In this document: positions 24,088 to 32,376 of the stretch, in pieces
Layout of the letters: each line of letters starts with the position of its first letter
Numbering within the stretch: position 1 is the stretch's first letter
Assembly (NCBI GenBank): GCA_966250015.1
Contig: CBINFS010000017.1
Coordinates: 1-64,000 of the forward strand
Source: CBINFS01 sp966250015
GTDB lineage: Bacteria; Bacteroidota; Rhodothermia; Rhodothermales; DASSAV01
Length of the DNA stretch: 64,000 nucleotides
Direction of reading: 5' to 3'
Made by a program: the position numbers and the translations under genes
The notes under the pieces: model-generated
The model's database searches: none
What the model was told of the DNA's origin: nothing
What the model saw: only the letters and a program-made list of their open reading frames with translations

Positions 24088-24520
24088 CTCGACTCACCAA
24101 CTCTATTTTTCCGACGTCGATCGTACCTGATTGTATCTAGCCTGAACATTGAATGATTCTGATTCCATGTTTCGTTCTTCTAACGATTTCCGCGGAACCG
24201 AATCCGTCACATTTACCCGGATCGGATGGAGTGGTGGATTTCAGCCAGGCTTGAGGTGACCGTTAGAGCGGGTGAAAAAGCCGGTGCTCACCGCCGGGAA
24301 GCCAACCGCCGCTCGCGGCTCGCTCCCGCCGTGGCACCATCCTGCGTTTGCGAGCGTGAGCAGAATGAATCCTGTCAGGACAAAAACGACGTTTTGGGCG
24401 CCGCGCGACATGGCTCCATGGGCCGGGAGGTTTACCTGGACTACTATAATGATAGCCCGACCCGTGCGGAGCAGTTGCTCTGGTAGAGGGAACTTTACGG
24501 AATGATTACACGCGAAGGAT
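24088..24520. other. Gene-poor stretch between small membrane gene and speA
   Basis: 433 bp that hold no recognised gene apart from one weak candidate micro-ORF (24241-24411, minus). Several GC-rich partial palindromes around 24270-24345 could give the impression of a structured RNA. I could not match them to a known riboswitch. Confidence 0.35.
24241..24411 (-). CDS. Candidate 56 aa exported micro-protein
   Basis: An ATG preceded by GGAG at suitable spacing opens a 56-codon frame. Its product starts MSRGAQNVVFVLTGFILLTL followed by ANAGWCHGG, which looks like a signal peptide or a membrane helix, and then a short polar tail to TGA. No family is known to me. The case rests only on the hydrophobic leader and the ribosome-binding site, so a chance frame is quite possible. 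Confidence 0.25.
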   Translation of the reverse strand: MSRGAQNVVFVLTGFILLTLANAGWCHGGSEPRAAVGFPAVSTGFFTRSNGHLKPG

Positions 24521-26512
24521 TCAGCCGGGGAGGCCGTCTCGCGTGTTCATGTAGGTGTGCTCGCGGAAGAAATTGCGGTACTGTTCGAGCAGCTTGACGC
24601 CGGCATGGGGCCGCACTTTTCCGTCTTTCACCTTACGCTGGATCAAGTCGTTCATGCGACGTTCCAGATCGTTCGGGAAGTACTGTACGAGCCCGAGCTG
24701 CTCCTCGACGGTCGAGCCGGGAAGGATGGTCTCGATGTAGAAATTGCCCGGTTCGGTGGCGTCGGCGTAAACGTGAACCTCGGTAACGCGCCCGAACAGG
24801 TTGTGCATGTCCCCCATGATGTCCTGGTAGGCGCCCATGAGAAACACCCCCAGGACGTACGGCTCATTCGGGCGGAGCGGATGCAGCTCGAGGAAGTGCT
24901 TGTCGCCTTCGGGGACGACGTAGCTGTCGACCTGGCCGTCGGAGTCGCAGGTGAGGTCCGTCAGCTTCCCGCGCCGATCCGGCACTTCGTCCAACCGGTG
25001 GATGGGCATGATCGGGAAGCGCTGGCCGATCGCCCAGTGATCTACCATGGAACGGAAGACCGAGAAGTTGCACACGTAGGCGTCGACGAGCTGAAGGTCG
25101 AGGCCGGCCAGCTCGTCGGGTGGTTTCGTACCGTTCAGGCGCTGGAGGGTAGTGGCGATCTCCTGGATCGAAGACCAGTACAGCCGTTCGGCCGCCGCCT
25201 TCTGTTCGAGCGTCAGTTGCCCCCTCCGGAATAGCTCGATGACCTCGTTCCGGAGCTCTTCGGCAACCCGGTAGCTATCCTGAGCGGTCCCCAGGTCCCC
25301 AACTCCACGACGGAGGATTTCGAGCAGGCCGGCAAGTTGGCTTAGCAGGGGGTGATCCTGTTCCGGAAAGCCATTCTTCCCTGCGGCATCCTTCCGACGG
25401 ACCGCCACCACCTCGGTGACGAATACCGAGTGATGGGCCGTGACGGCTCGCCCACTCTCGGAAACCAGAGTCGGGTGCGGCACCATCTCCTCGTCGCAAA
25501 CGGCCTTCACGGTCGACACGACGGCGTGTGCGTACTCGTCGATCGTGTAGTTGATGTAGCCCGCAACGTCGGGATTGCCGGCCTCATAATTGACGCCCAG
25601 TCCCCCTCCGATGTCGAGGTATTGAAGCGGTATCCCTCGTTTGTACAGCCGGGCGTACACGCGCGTGGCTTCCTGGACGGCCATCCGCACGTTTTGCAGG
25701 TGCGCGATCTGGCTTCCCAGGTGGAAGTGCAGCAGCCTGAAGCGCATCCTATCGCCGTCGGCCTCCAGCCGCTGGATCAGCCGCAACAGCTCGCTCAGGG
25801 AGATGCCAAACTTGGAGTTTTCACCGCCGGATTCGGACCAGAGCCCGGCGCCCGTAGTGGACAGCCGCACCCTGACGCCAAACTGAGCCGTACCGTCCAC
25901 TTCTTTGGCGAGGCGGCGGAGCATCTCGTACTCGTCGTAGCGCTCGAGGACGGGGATGATGTTTTTTCCGAGCTGCTGCCCCGCGACCATCAAACGCATC
26001 ATGACGGCGTCCTTATTGCCGTTACAGATGAGCAGCGTATCGTCGTCGGGCAGATAGGGCAACGTGGCCGCCAGCTCCGCCTTCGACCCACACTCCAACC
26101 CGTAACCGTAGGCCTTCCCCGCTTCCAGGATCTCCTCGACGACCTCGCGCAGCTGGTTTACCTTGATCGGGTAGACCCCCTGATACACGCCGTCGTACCC
26201 GGTCTGGCCGATCGCGCTGCGGAACGCCTCGTTCAGCCGCACCACGCGCGACCGTAAGAGGTCCTGGAACCGGATGAGAAAAGGAAACCGGATCCCCTTG
26301 GCCTGTACCTGTTCGACGACTTCATAGAGATCGATTGAAAGGTCGTCGTCCCAGAGCGGCCGCACGGCAACATGGCCCTCGTCGTTTACGAAGAAGTAAT
26401 CATCCCCCCAGGCGCGGACGTGATAGAGGGCTTCTGCGGCGGAAGGGTCGAGGGTCGTCTCGAGTACGTCGAGCGTCAAGGGGGCGATTTTACTGTAGAA
26501 GGCGTCTGCCAA
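24521..26512 (-). CDS. speA: Biosynthetic arginine decarboxylase
   Basis: PLP-dependent enzyme converting arginine to agmatine, the first step of the agmatine route to putrescine and longer polyamines. At 663 residues it has the size of SpeA. The PLP lysine sits in GVYPIKVNQ (K117). Other family signatures are LLICNGNKD, FGVRVRLS, FHLGSQIAH, YLDIGGGLGVNYE, and the C-terminal FLMGAYQDIMGDMHNLFG. No agmatinase or agmatine deiminase is next to it. The gene is 107 bp downstream of a response regulator on the same strand. Confidence 0.96.
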   Translation of the reverse strand: MADAFYSKIAPLTLDVLETTLDPSAAEALYHVRAWGDDYFFVNDEGHVAVRPLWDDDLSIDLYEVVEQVQAKGIRFPFLIRFQDLLRSRVVRLNEAFRSAIGQTGYDGVYQGVYPIKVNQLREVVEEILEAGKAYGYGLECGSKAELAATLPYLPDDDTLLICNGNKDAVMMRLMVAGQQLGKNIIPVLERYDEYEMLRRLAKEVDGTAQFGVRVRLSTTGAGLWSESGGENSKFGISLSELLRLIQRLEADGDRMRFRLLHFHLGSQIAHLQNVRMAVQEATRVYARLYKRGIPLQYLDIGGGLGVNYEAGNPDVAGYINYTIDEYAHAVVSTVKAVCDEEMVPHPTLVSESGRAVTAHHSVFVTEVVAVRRKDAAGKNGFPEQDHPLLSQLAGLLEILRRGVGDLGTAQDSYRVAEELRNEVIELFRRGQLTLEQKAAAERLYWSSIQEIATTLQRLNGTKPPDELAGLDLQLVDAYVCNFSVFRSMVDHWAIGQRFPIMPIHRLDEVPDRRGKLTDLTCDSDGQVDSYVVPEGDKHFLELHPLRPNEPYVLGVFLMGAYQDIMGDMHNLFGRVTEVHVYADATEPGNFYIETILPGSTVEEQLGLVQYFPNDLERRMNDLIQRKVKDGKVRPHAGVKLLEQYRNFFREHTYMNTRDGLPG

Positions 26513-26619
26513 TACCGGACCGGGTCAGAAAGTGAGCGGGTACTGAATCCAGGGGCACGAAAACGCATTCCGGACCCGCTCGTTCCCGGACCCGGCGGAA
26601 CGGTAAAGCCGCCCTTGCG

Positions 26620-27342
26620 CTACTCGTCAATCCGTTCGGCGCCGGCGAGCTTGTACCCGATGCCGTAGACGCTTTTGATGGCCCAGGTATCCTCGTCTTC
26701 TCCATTCATCACTTTGCGGAGGGCGTTCACGTGCCGGTCGATCGTCCGAGTTTCGATGTCGCCCGGTAGCTCCCAGACGTCCCGAAGCAGCTGCTCGCGC
26801 GAGACGGTCCGCCCGCGATGGAGGATCAGGTAACGCAGCAGGCGATACTCGAGGTCGGTCAGGTCGACCGGTTCGCCGTCTCGCGTAACGGAGCGGGTGC
26901 CGAGGTTTACGGTGAGCCCTCCTACTTCGAACACGCCGCGTTCGTCCTCGCGGGACACCTGGCTGCGGCGCAGGATGGCCTGCATACGGGCGAGGAGCTC
27001 GTCGGTCGAGAAGGGTTTGGTCAGGTAGTCGTCGGCTCCAAGCTCGAAGCCGCGCATTTTATCTTCGTGCGCCCCGAGCCCGGTGAGCATCAGCACGGGT
27101 GTACGGACGCCGTGTGCGCGCGCTTCACGCAGGATGTCGAATCCACTACGGCCGGGCAGCTTGGCGTCGAGAATCATCAGCGCGTACCCTGGCAGCTCGA
27201 CTGCACGCGCCATGCCCTGATCACCATCGGTGGCAAGGGTCACGTCGTACCCTTGAGTCTCGAGAAACATCAAGAGACCAGTGCTGAGCTGGGGGTCGTC
27301 TTCGACGACCAGGACGCGTTTACCAGTGTTGTCTTGCTTCAT
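26620..27342 (-). CDS. OmpR/PhoB-family response regulator
   Basis: A two-domain DNA-binding regulator of 240 residues. The receiver domain has the acidic pocket VVEDD, phospho-acceptor D59 in MILDAKLPG, the Thr of LMLTG, and LTKPF lysine. The C-terminal winged helix shows VDLTDLEYRLLRYLI, RTVSREQLLRDVW and RTIDRHVNALRK. The histidine kinase is not next to it, so its partner is encoded elsewhere, possibly the orphan kinase at 42.1-44.5 kb (speculative). It may be cotranscribed with speA downstream. Confidence 0.92.
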   Translation of the reverse strand: MKQDNTGKRVLVVEDDPQLSTGLLMFLETQGYDVTLATDGDQGMARAVELPGYALMILDAKLPGRSGFDILREARAHGVRTPVLMLTGLGAHEDKMRGFELGADDYLTKPFSTDELLARMQAILRRSQVSREDERGVFEVGGLTVNLGTRSVTRDGEPVDLTDLEYRLLRYLILHRGRTVSREQLLRDVWELPGDIETRTIDRHVNALRKVMNGEDEDTWAIKSVYGIGYKLAGAERIDE

Positions 27343-27457
27343 TATGGATTTGTGTAATGAGCTTCGAGGGTTGTGATCGTGTAATCTCCCGCACCAACAG
27401 AATTCACTCGTATTTTATGTTCAGGCGCCGGACTCGTTCCGGCCCGGCGTAGTACCG

Positions 27458-27856
27458 TCAGACTCCCGTAGAGACCGTCCGGGGTTTCTTGTGGCCGTCC
27501 ATCCGGGTAAGCAATGGGGGCCAGTCCCCTTCTGGCATTTGTTCATCCAAAACCCGGGTCGAGGCAAACAACTTCGCCCCGGCGTCTGGAACGCCAAAAA
27601 CAAGCGTTATGAGGTCCTGATCCGGTTCGTCACACGGCGCACCTGAAAGCAGCTCGATCAGGCCGTTTACGTAATGTACACTCCCCGGAGAAAAGTATAC
27701 CTTACGGCAACCCTCGTTCGGAACGGTCTGCGCAAAAAGAGCCATCTCCGCCGGTGCGCCTGCGGCGATAAAACGTTTCTGGAACTCCCGGCAGAGTCGA
27801 TGATAAAGGCCCTCAGCAATACTATTTGCCGAGAGATCCACACAGTACCAGGTCAT
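27458..27856 (-). CDS. Hypothetical protein, 132 aa
   Basis: Unrecognised. A soluble alpha/beta-looking product (WYCVDLSANSIAEGLYHRL, AQTVPNEGCRKVYFSPG, VHYVNGLIELL) without signal peptide. The frame is open and amino-acid composition is ordinary for a real protein. No neighbour shares its strand closely; it stands between two response regulators. Confidence 0.45.
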   Translation of the reverse strand: MTWYCVDLSANSIAEGLYHRLCREFQKRFIAAGAPAEMALFAQTVPNEGCRKVYFSPGSVHYVNGLIELLSGAPCDEPDQDLITLVFGVPDAGAKLFASTRVLDEQMPEGDWPPLLTRMDGHKKPRTVSTGV

Positions 27857-27973
27857 ACGCCTCTCCTCCTACCCATTCGCACTGCAAAAGCCGACAGGCA
27901 AGTTTAACATGGGCTGCCCTAATCGGTTAGTACCTGACTGTAAAGGGCTTGCAATTTGCATCGATAATCACAC

Positions 27974-27998
27974 TAGCGTGACATTTTGTAGCGTTACA
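27974..27998. promoter_or_regulatory. Direct repeat TAGCGTNACA upstream of response regulator
   Basis: TAGCGTGACA (27974-27983) and TAGCGTTACA (27989-27998) are a direct repeat with a 15 bp period in the AT-rich leader, about 130 bp before the proposed start at 28127. OmpR-family regulators bind direct repeats, so autoregulation is possible. Their usual period is 10-11 bp, so this does not fit exactly. Confidence 0.35.
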
Positions 27999-28126
27999 CA
28001 TTATTTATTGAACTATCACCTAAATTGTATCAATCTCTGTTGCCGGGCGTATAGATTGTCGGAGGTAAGCCCATGGCTCGTCCGATACCTTCCTTTAACC
28101 CGGATTATCTGACGTCGACTGCCGAA

Positions 28127-28840
28127 ATGTGGATTCTTCTGATCGAAGACGAACGTGATCTTGCAGAATCTCTGCAGACAGGCCTGGAAGAGATGGGATA
28201 CACGGTGGACGTCGTCTCAGATGGCATTCGTGGCGAAATTCAGGCCCTGACGAATACGTACGACGTACTGATCGTGGACTGGATGCTGCCCCGCCAGGAT
28301 GGCATCTCACTCATCAAGCGTATTCGCGCCCAGGGGGTGACGACACCCGTCCTGGTTCTGACCGCCCTGACGGACGTCGAGGATCGTGTAAAAGGGCTCG
28401 ACGCCGGGGCTGACGATTACCTGACAAAACCTTTCTCCTTTGAAGAGCTGTTTGCCCGCTTGCGTGCGCTCATCAGGCGGTCACAGAGTGCCGGCACCGA
28501 TCCTTACGCCGTGATCCAGGCGGGCCCGCTGCGTGTTACGCCGGAACGTCGATCGGCCATGATGGGCAACAACAGGGTCGAGCTCCGCCACAAAGAATAT
28601 GCGTTGCTCGAGCTCCTGGCCAGACGCGCCGGAACCGTCGTCACGCGGACCGTCATCGCCGAGCGCGTCTGGGGCTCGGCCGTCGGAACCAGCGACGACG
28701 TGATCAACATGACGGTGTCGAGCCTCCGAAAGAAGCTGACCGAGGTCCCCGGCATTCCGCCGGAGGAGTCGATCTCGATCGAAACGATCCGGGGCGTCGG
28801 CTACCGCCTCTCTCTGACGTCCTCGACGACCACCACCTGA
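28127..28840 (+). CDS. OmpR/PhoB-family response regulator
   Basis: 237 residues from ATG 28127 (MWILLIEDE), which is where the receiver fold begins. An upstream ATG at 28073 would add 18 residues of no obvious use. Receiver: IEDE pocket, D51 in IVDWMLPRQDG, LVLTAL, LTKPFSF. Winged helix: VELRHKEYALLELLARR, VVTRTVIAERVWG, DDVINMTVSSLRKKL, GVGYRL. The pattern resembles CusR/QseB-type regulators that usually pair with a membrane kinase, but no kinase gene follows; a 600 bp repeat cluster does. The cognate kinase is therefore unknown. Confidence 0.92.
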   Translation: MWILLIEDERDLAESLQTGLEEMGYTVDVVSDGIRGEIQALTNTYDVLIVDWMLPRQDGISLIKRIRAQGVTTPVLVLTALTDVEDRVKGLDAGADDYLTKPFSFEELFARLRALIRRSQSAGTDPYAVIQAGPLRVTPERRSAMMGNNRVELRHKEYALLELLARRAGTVVTRTVIAERVWGSAVGTSDDVINMTVSSLRKKLTEVPGIPPEESISIETIRGVGYRLSLTSSTTTT

Positions 28841-28869
28841 CGCCGCTTTCGGCAGCCCGTTTTTTTGCA

Positions 28870-29450
28870 CACGAAGGCGCGAAGAAAGTTTAGCTATCGG
28901 TGGACGATTGCTGTGCGTACCCTATCAGTTTATTCAGAAAACAGCTTTTCATAAAGATCCCTCGTCACTTCGTGACTCGGGATGACAGCGGTGGAGTAGC
29001 GCACATACCCTGAATTTGTCATCCCGACGAACCATGTGAGGAGGGATCTTCCCAAAGTGCGGCCTTTCTGGATGGCTCCAACGATTGACGAGGACGCCAC
29101 AATTGCTCCCCTGGACAGGGGAGCTGTCACGGAATGACTGAGGGGTAGATCGATTGTTACGTCGATTTTGATTTAGGCCTCACAATCGACCACCCCCGGC
29201 CCCTCCTGTCCAGGCGGGGAGCTTGAAAGGACAGGTCAGCGAATTATTTCAAGGCGAATAGCTCGCATTCAGGTAGCCGTTCATATAGGTTGAGGCAGAC
29301 CAAATGCTTACCTGGATCCCGGCTCGGCGGCCGGGATGACGTGTTTTTTAGTGTATTTAGTAACGCTATCCTCCTGCCATCGGACTGCACCCTCTCAAAT
29401 AATCATCCGCGGACATCTGCGGACGAAATCCCTTCGCGCCTTCGCGTGAA
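28870..29450. repeat. Cluster of dispersed intergenic repeats, ~580 bp
   Basis: The space between the response regulator and cysA is a mosaic. Module C (ACGAAGGCGCGAAGA, from 28871, and its inverse CCTTCGCGCCTTCGCGTGAA at 29431-29450) brackets it. Module A occurs as an inverted pair: 28953-28986 and 29018-29051, each running between AAGATCCCTC and CGGGATGAC ends, and the left unit also contains GTCAC-TTC-GTGAC. Module B (TGCTCCCCTGGACAGGGGAGC, about 29104-29124) has a diverged inverse at 29184-29222. A further GGATCCCGG...CCGGGATGAC element lies at 29314-29340 and ATCCGCGGACATCTGCGG at 29404-29421. The same A, B and C modules occur at 16-286. No coding gene is supported here. Confidence 0.75.
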
Positions 29451-29463
29451 CAATCGATTCCAA

Positions 29464-30549
29464 CTAATCGGTCGTGGTGATCATGGCGACGTCGCTCATG
29501 AAGACGTGGGGGTTGCGCGGGATGGCATAGACCGTCTCCCCTATCTGATAGCCTGACTGACGGTAATGCTCGCGAGAGAGCTCGGCCTCGAGGGTCTCGC
29601 CGGTGTCGCACCGTTCGAGCTCGAGGCGCACGATCGGGCCAACGGCTACGACGTAGCGGATAATGGTTTTCAGAGCCGGTTCGCCGTTCAGCATACGGGT
29701 CACGTGCAGGTCGCGGGGGCGGACGAAGAGAACCGCCGGGGCCTCAGGCACGTCGTTCGCAACCTCCAGCTTGACGCGCGCGTCCGCGATTTGCGCGTGG
29801 CCGTTCCGTATCTGCCCGGAAAGACGGTTTACGTTGCCGATGAAGTCGTAGACGAAGGGTGAGGCCGGATGGTCGTAGACCTCCTCCGGAGTGCCGATCT
29901 GTTCGATCCGGCCTTCGTTCATCACGACGACGCGGTCTGCCACCTCGAGCGCCTCTTCCTGATCATGCGTGACGAAGACACTGGTTACGTGGAGCTTGTC
30001 GTGCAGGTGGCGCAGCCAGCGGCGTAGCTCGCGCCGCACCCTGGCGTCGAGCGCCCCGAAGGGTTCGTCGAGCAGGAGGACCTGCGGCTCAACCGCAAGG
30101 GCGCGCGCCAGCGCCACCCGCTGCCGCTGGCCGCCTGAAAGCTGCGAAGGATAGCGGTCGGCCGTCCAGTCGAGCTGTACGAGCCGTAGCAGGTCGTGAA
30201 CCCTGGTCTCGATCTCTTCCTTCGACGGACGTTCACGCCGGGGACGCACCTGCAAGCCGAAGGCCACGTTGTCGAACACCGTCATGTGCTTGAACAGGGC
30301 GTAGTGCTGGAACACGAAGCCGACGCGCCGCTCACGGGCAGAGCTCCGGGTGGCATCCTTCCCCGAAAAGTGGATGGAACCCGAATCCGGCTGCTCCAAC
30401 CCGGCAATGATGCGCAGCAACGTGGTCTTGCCGCACCCCGAAGGCCCCAGGAGCGCGACGAGCTCTCCGGTCGCCACGTCCAGGTCGATGTCTGTGAGGG
30501 CTCGAAAAGGACCAAACGTCTTCGAAATGGACTTGATCTGTATGCTCAT
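29464..30549 (-). CDS. cysA: Sulfate/thiosulfate ABC transporter ATP-binding protein
   Basis: ATPase that powers sulfate import. At 361 residues it has the nucleotide-binding domain (Walker A GPSGCGKTT, signature LSGGQRQR, Walker B VLLLDEPFGALD, switch FVTHDQEEA). A C-terminal regulatory TOBE-like domain (about 235-361) includes VLFVRPRDL. It is the last gene of the porin, sbp, cysT, cysW, cysA operon on the minus strand, 45 bp after cysW. The family also includes molybdate and thiosulfate importers. The whole operon content makes sulfate most likely. Confidence 0.93.
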   Translation of the reverse strand: MSIQIKSISKTFGPFRALTDIDLDVATGELVALLGPSGCGKTTLLRIIAGLEQPDSGSIHFSGKDATRSSARERRVGFVFQHYALFKHMTVFDNVAFGLQVRPRRERPSKEEIETRVHDLLRLVQLDWTADRYPSQLSGGQRQRVALARALAVEPQVLLLDEPFGALDARVRRELRRWLRHLHDKLHVTSVFVTHDQEEALEVADRVVVMNEGRIEQIGTPEEVYDHPASPFVYDFIGNVNRLSGQIRNGHAQIADARVKLEVANDVPEAPAVLFVRPRDLHVTRMLNGEPALKTIIRYVVAVGPIVRLELERCDTGETLEAELSREHYRQSGYQIGETVYAIPRNPHVFMSDVAMITTTD

Positions 30550-30594
30550 GCGATTCCTTCTATATGATCGAATGTAGTTTCACTTCTTCCGTCA

Positions 30595-31467
30595 TCACAC
30601 CGCTTTTCTGAGCCTGGCGCCGCCCCTCGACTCCACCGCGTGTTTTGCCACCAGCGTCAGAAGCGCCAGCAGCGTCAGCAGCGACGCCACCGCGAAGGAC
30701 GCCGCGAACTGGTACTCGTTGTACAGAATCTCGACGTGAAGAGGCAGCGTGTTGGTGAGGCCCCGGATGTGGCCGGAAACGACAGATACGGCGCCAAACT
30801 CACCCATCGCCCGGGCATTGCAGAGAATCACCCCGTAAAGCAGGCCCCATTTGATGTTGGGCAACGTCACCTTCCAGAACATCTGCCAGGGCCGGGCTCC
30901 GAGGATGACGGCCGCCTCCTCTTCGTCGGTCCCCTGCTCCTGCATGAGCGGAATGAGCTCGCGGGCAACGAAGGGGAACGTCACGAAGACGGTCGCCAGA
31001 ATGATTCCGGGTACGGCGAACACGATCTGAATGCCGAGTACTTCCAGAATCGGGCTGAATAGTCCGCTGGCGCCGAAAAGCAGGACGAAAATGAGGCCGG
31101 CGATGACTGGCGACACTGTAAACGGCAGGTCGATGAAGGTCGTCAGGAGGCTTTTGCCCGTAAAATCGAACTTGGCGATGCACCATGCCGCCGTGACCCC
31201 GAAAACGGTGTTGAGCACGATCGACGCCACGGCCGTGATCAGCGTCAGGCGGATCGCCGCCAGTGCATCCGGCTCAGTGATGGCGGCGAAGTAGGTATCC
31301 AGCCCGCTCGCAAACGCCTGCGTGAAAACGGCCAGCAGGGGCACGAGCAAAAACAACCCCAGAAATCCTAGCGCACAGCCGATCAAAAGCCACCGAACCA
31401 GCCTTGATTCGGTGGTTGAGCTTTTGACCGGTATTGCTTCCGAGTGTTCAGCTATGCGAAGTAGCAT
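30595..31467 (-). CDS. cysW: Sulfate ABC transporter permease CysW
   Basis: Inner-membrane permease of 290 residues with about six hydrophobic helices (LLIGCALGFLGLFLLVPLLA at the start, then IRLTLITAVASIVLNTVFG). The conserved cytoplasmic EAA loop reads EEEAAVILGARPWQMFWKVTLP and contacts CysA. DLPFTVSPVIAGL is characteristic of the CysW branch. It pairs with CysT encoded 34 bp upstream, together forming the transport channel. Confidence 0.93.
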   Translation of the reverse strand: MLLRIAEHSEAIPVKSSTTESRLVRWLLIGCALGFLGLFLLVPLLAVFTQAFASGLDTYFAAITEPDALAAIRLTLITAVASIVLNTVFGVTAAWCIAKFDFTGKSLLTTFIDLPFTVSPVIAGLIFVLLFGASGLFSPILEVLGIQIVFAVPGIILATVFVTFPFVARELIPLMQEQGTDEEEAAVILGARPWQMFWKVTLPNIKWGLLYGVILCNARAMGEFGAVSVVSGHIRGLTNTLPLHVEILYNEYQFAASFAVASLLTLLALLTLVAKHAVESRGGARLRKAV

Positions 31468-31501
31468 CAGTTCTCTGGTTAAGGGTACAAAATGACGCTA
31501 C

Positions 31502-32335
31502 TCACCGGTTGGTACGGCTGTCGCTCCATCGTTGCAGCACGTTGATGGCAAGCAGGATCACGAACGACATCACGAGCATCACGACCGCGATGGCCGTTGC
31601 CCCGGCGTAGTCGAACTGCTCCAGCTTGGTCATGATGAGAAGCGGAACGATCTCCGTTTTAAAGGGCATGTTGCCGGAGATGAACACGACCGAACCGTAC
31701 TCACCCAGTGCCCGGGCAAAGGCCAGCGCAAAACCGGTCAGAAGCGGCGGGAAAATCGCCGGAAAGAGCACCTTCCGGAACGTCTGCCAGCGGTTCGCCC
31801 CCAGGCTCGCGGCTGCTTCCTCGACGTCCCGATCCAGCTCGACCAGTACGGGCTGGACCATCCTGACGACGAACGGCAACCCGATGAAAATCAGGGTGAT
31901 CGTGATGCCGAGGGGCGTGAAGACCGCCTTGATGCCGAGTGCTTCGAGGTACTGGCCGATCCACCCGTTTGGGGCGAGCACGGCGGTCAGGCTGATACCG
32001 GCCACTGCCGTGGGAAGCGCAAACGGCAGGTCCACCATCGCGTCGACCAAACGCTTGCCTGGAAAAGTGTAGCGAACGAGCACCCAGGCAACGAGCAACC
32101 CGAAAACGGCATTTACGAGCGCCGCAGCAAGAGAGGCCCCGAAGCTGAGCTTGTAAGCCGCCATCACCTGAGGGGCTGTGACGATGGCCCAGAACGACTC
32201 CAGACTCAGCGAAGCTGCCCTCATGAAGAGCGCGGCCATCGGGACGATCAACAGCAGGCTCAGGTAAAACACCGTGTAGCCCAGCGAAAGCCCAAATCCG
32301 GGTAAAACACTGTGGCTTTTCTGGACGAGTAGCAT
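31502..32335 (-). CDS. cysT: Sulfate ABC transporter permease CysT
   Basis: Second channel subunit, 277 residues, six predicted helices. VDLPFALPTAVAGISL is typical of CysT/CysU. The EAA loop VEEAAASLGANRWQTFRKVLFP docks on the ATPase. GSVVFISGNMPFKTEIVPLLI near the C-terminus is also family-specific. The gene follows the binding-protein gene by 41 bp and precedes cysW by 34 bp, in the expected operon order. Confidence 0.94.
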   Translation of the reverse strand: MLLVQKSHSVLPGFGLSLGYTVFYLSLLLIVPMAALFMRAASLSLESFWAIVTAPQVMAAYKLSFGASLAAALVNAVFGLLVAWVLVRYTFPGKRLVDAMVDLPFALPTAVAGISLTAVLAPNGWIGQYLEALGIKAVFTPLGITITLIFIGLPFVVRMVQPVLVELDRDVEEAAASLGANRWQTFRKVLFPAIFPPLLTGFALAFARALGEYGSVVFISGNMPFKTEIVPLLIMTKLEQFDYAGATAIAVVMLVMSFVILLAINVLQRWSDSRTNR

Positions 32336-32376
32336 AAATCACTCGAGAATTTGAGGTTATCAGGTCGGAAGACGCT

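Noticed and set aside
24270..24345. Possible riboswitch-like GC-rich palindromes
   Set aside because: No consensus for TPP, cobalamin, SAM, glycine or other known classes could be matched, and no gene downstream on that strand fits a metabolite switch.
27909..28112. Plus-strand frame upstream of the second response regulator
   Set aside because: It covers the AT-rich promoter region, has a Cys-rich chance composition and no ribosome-binding site.
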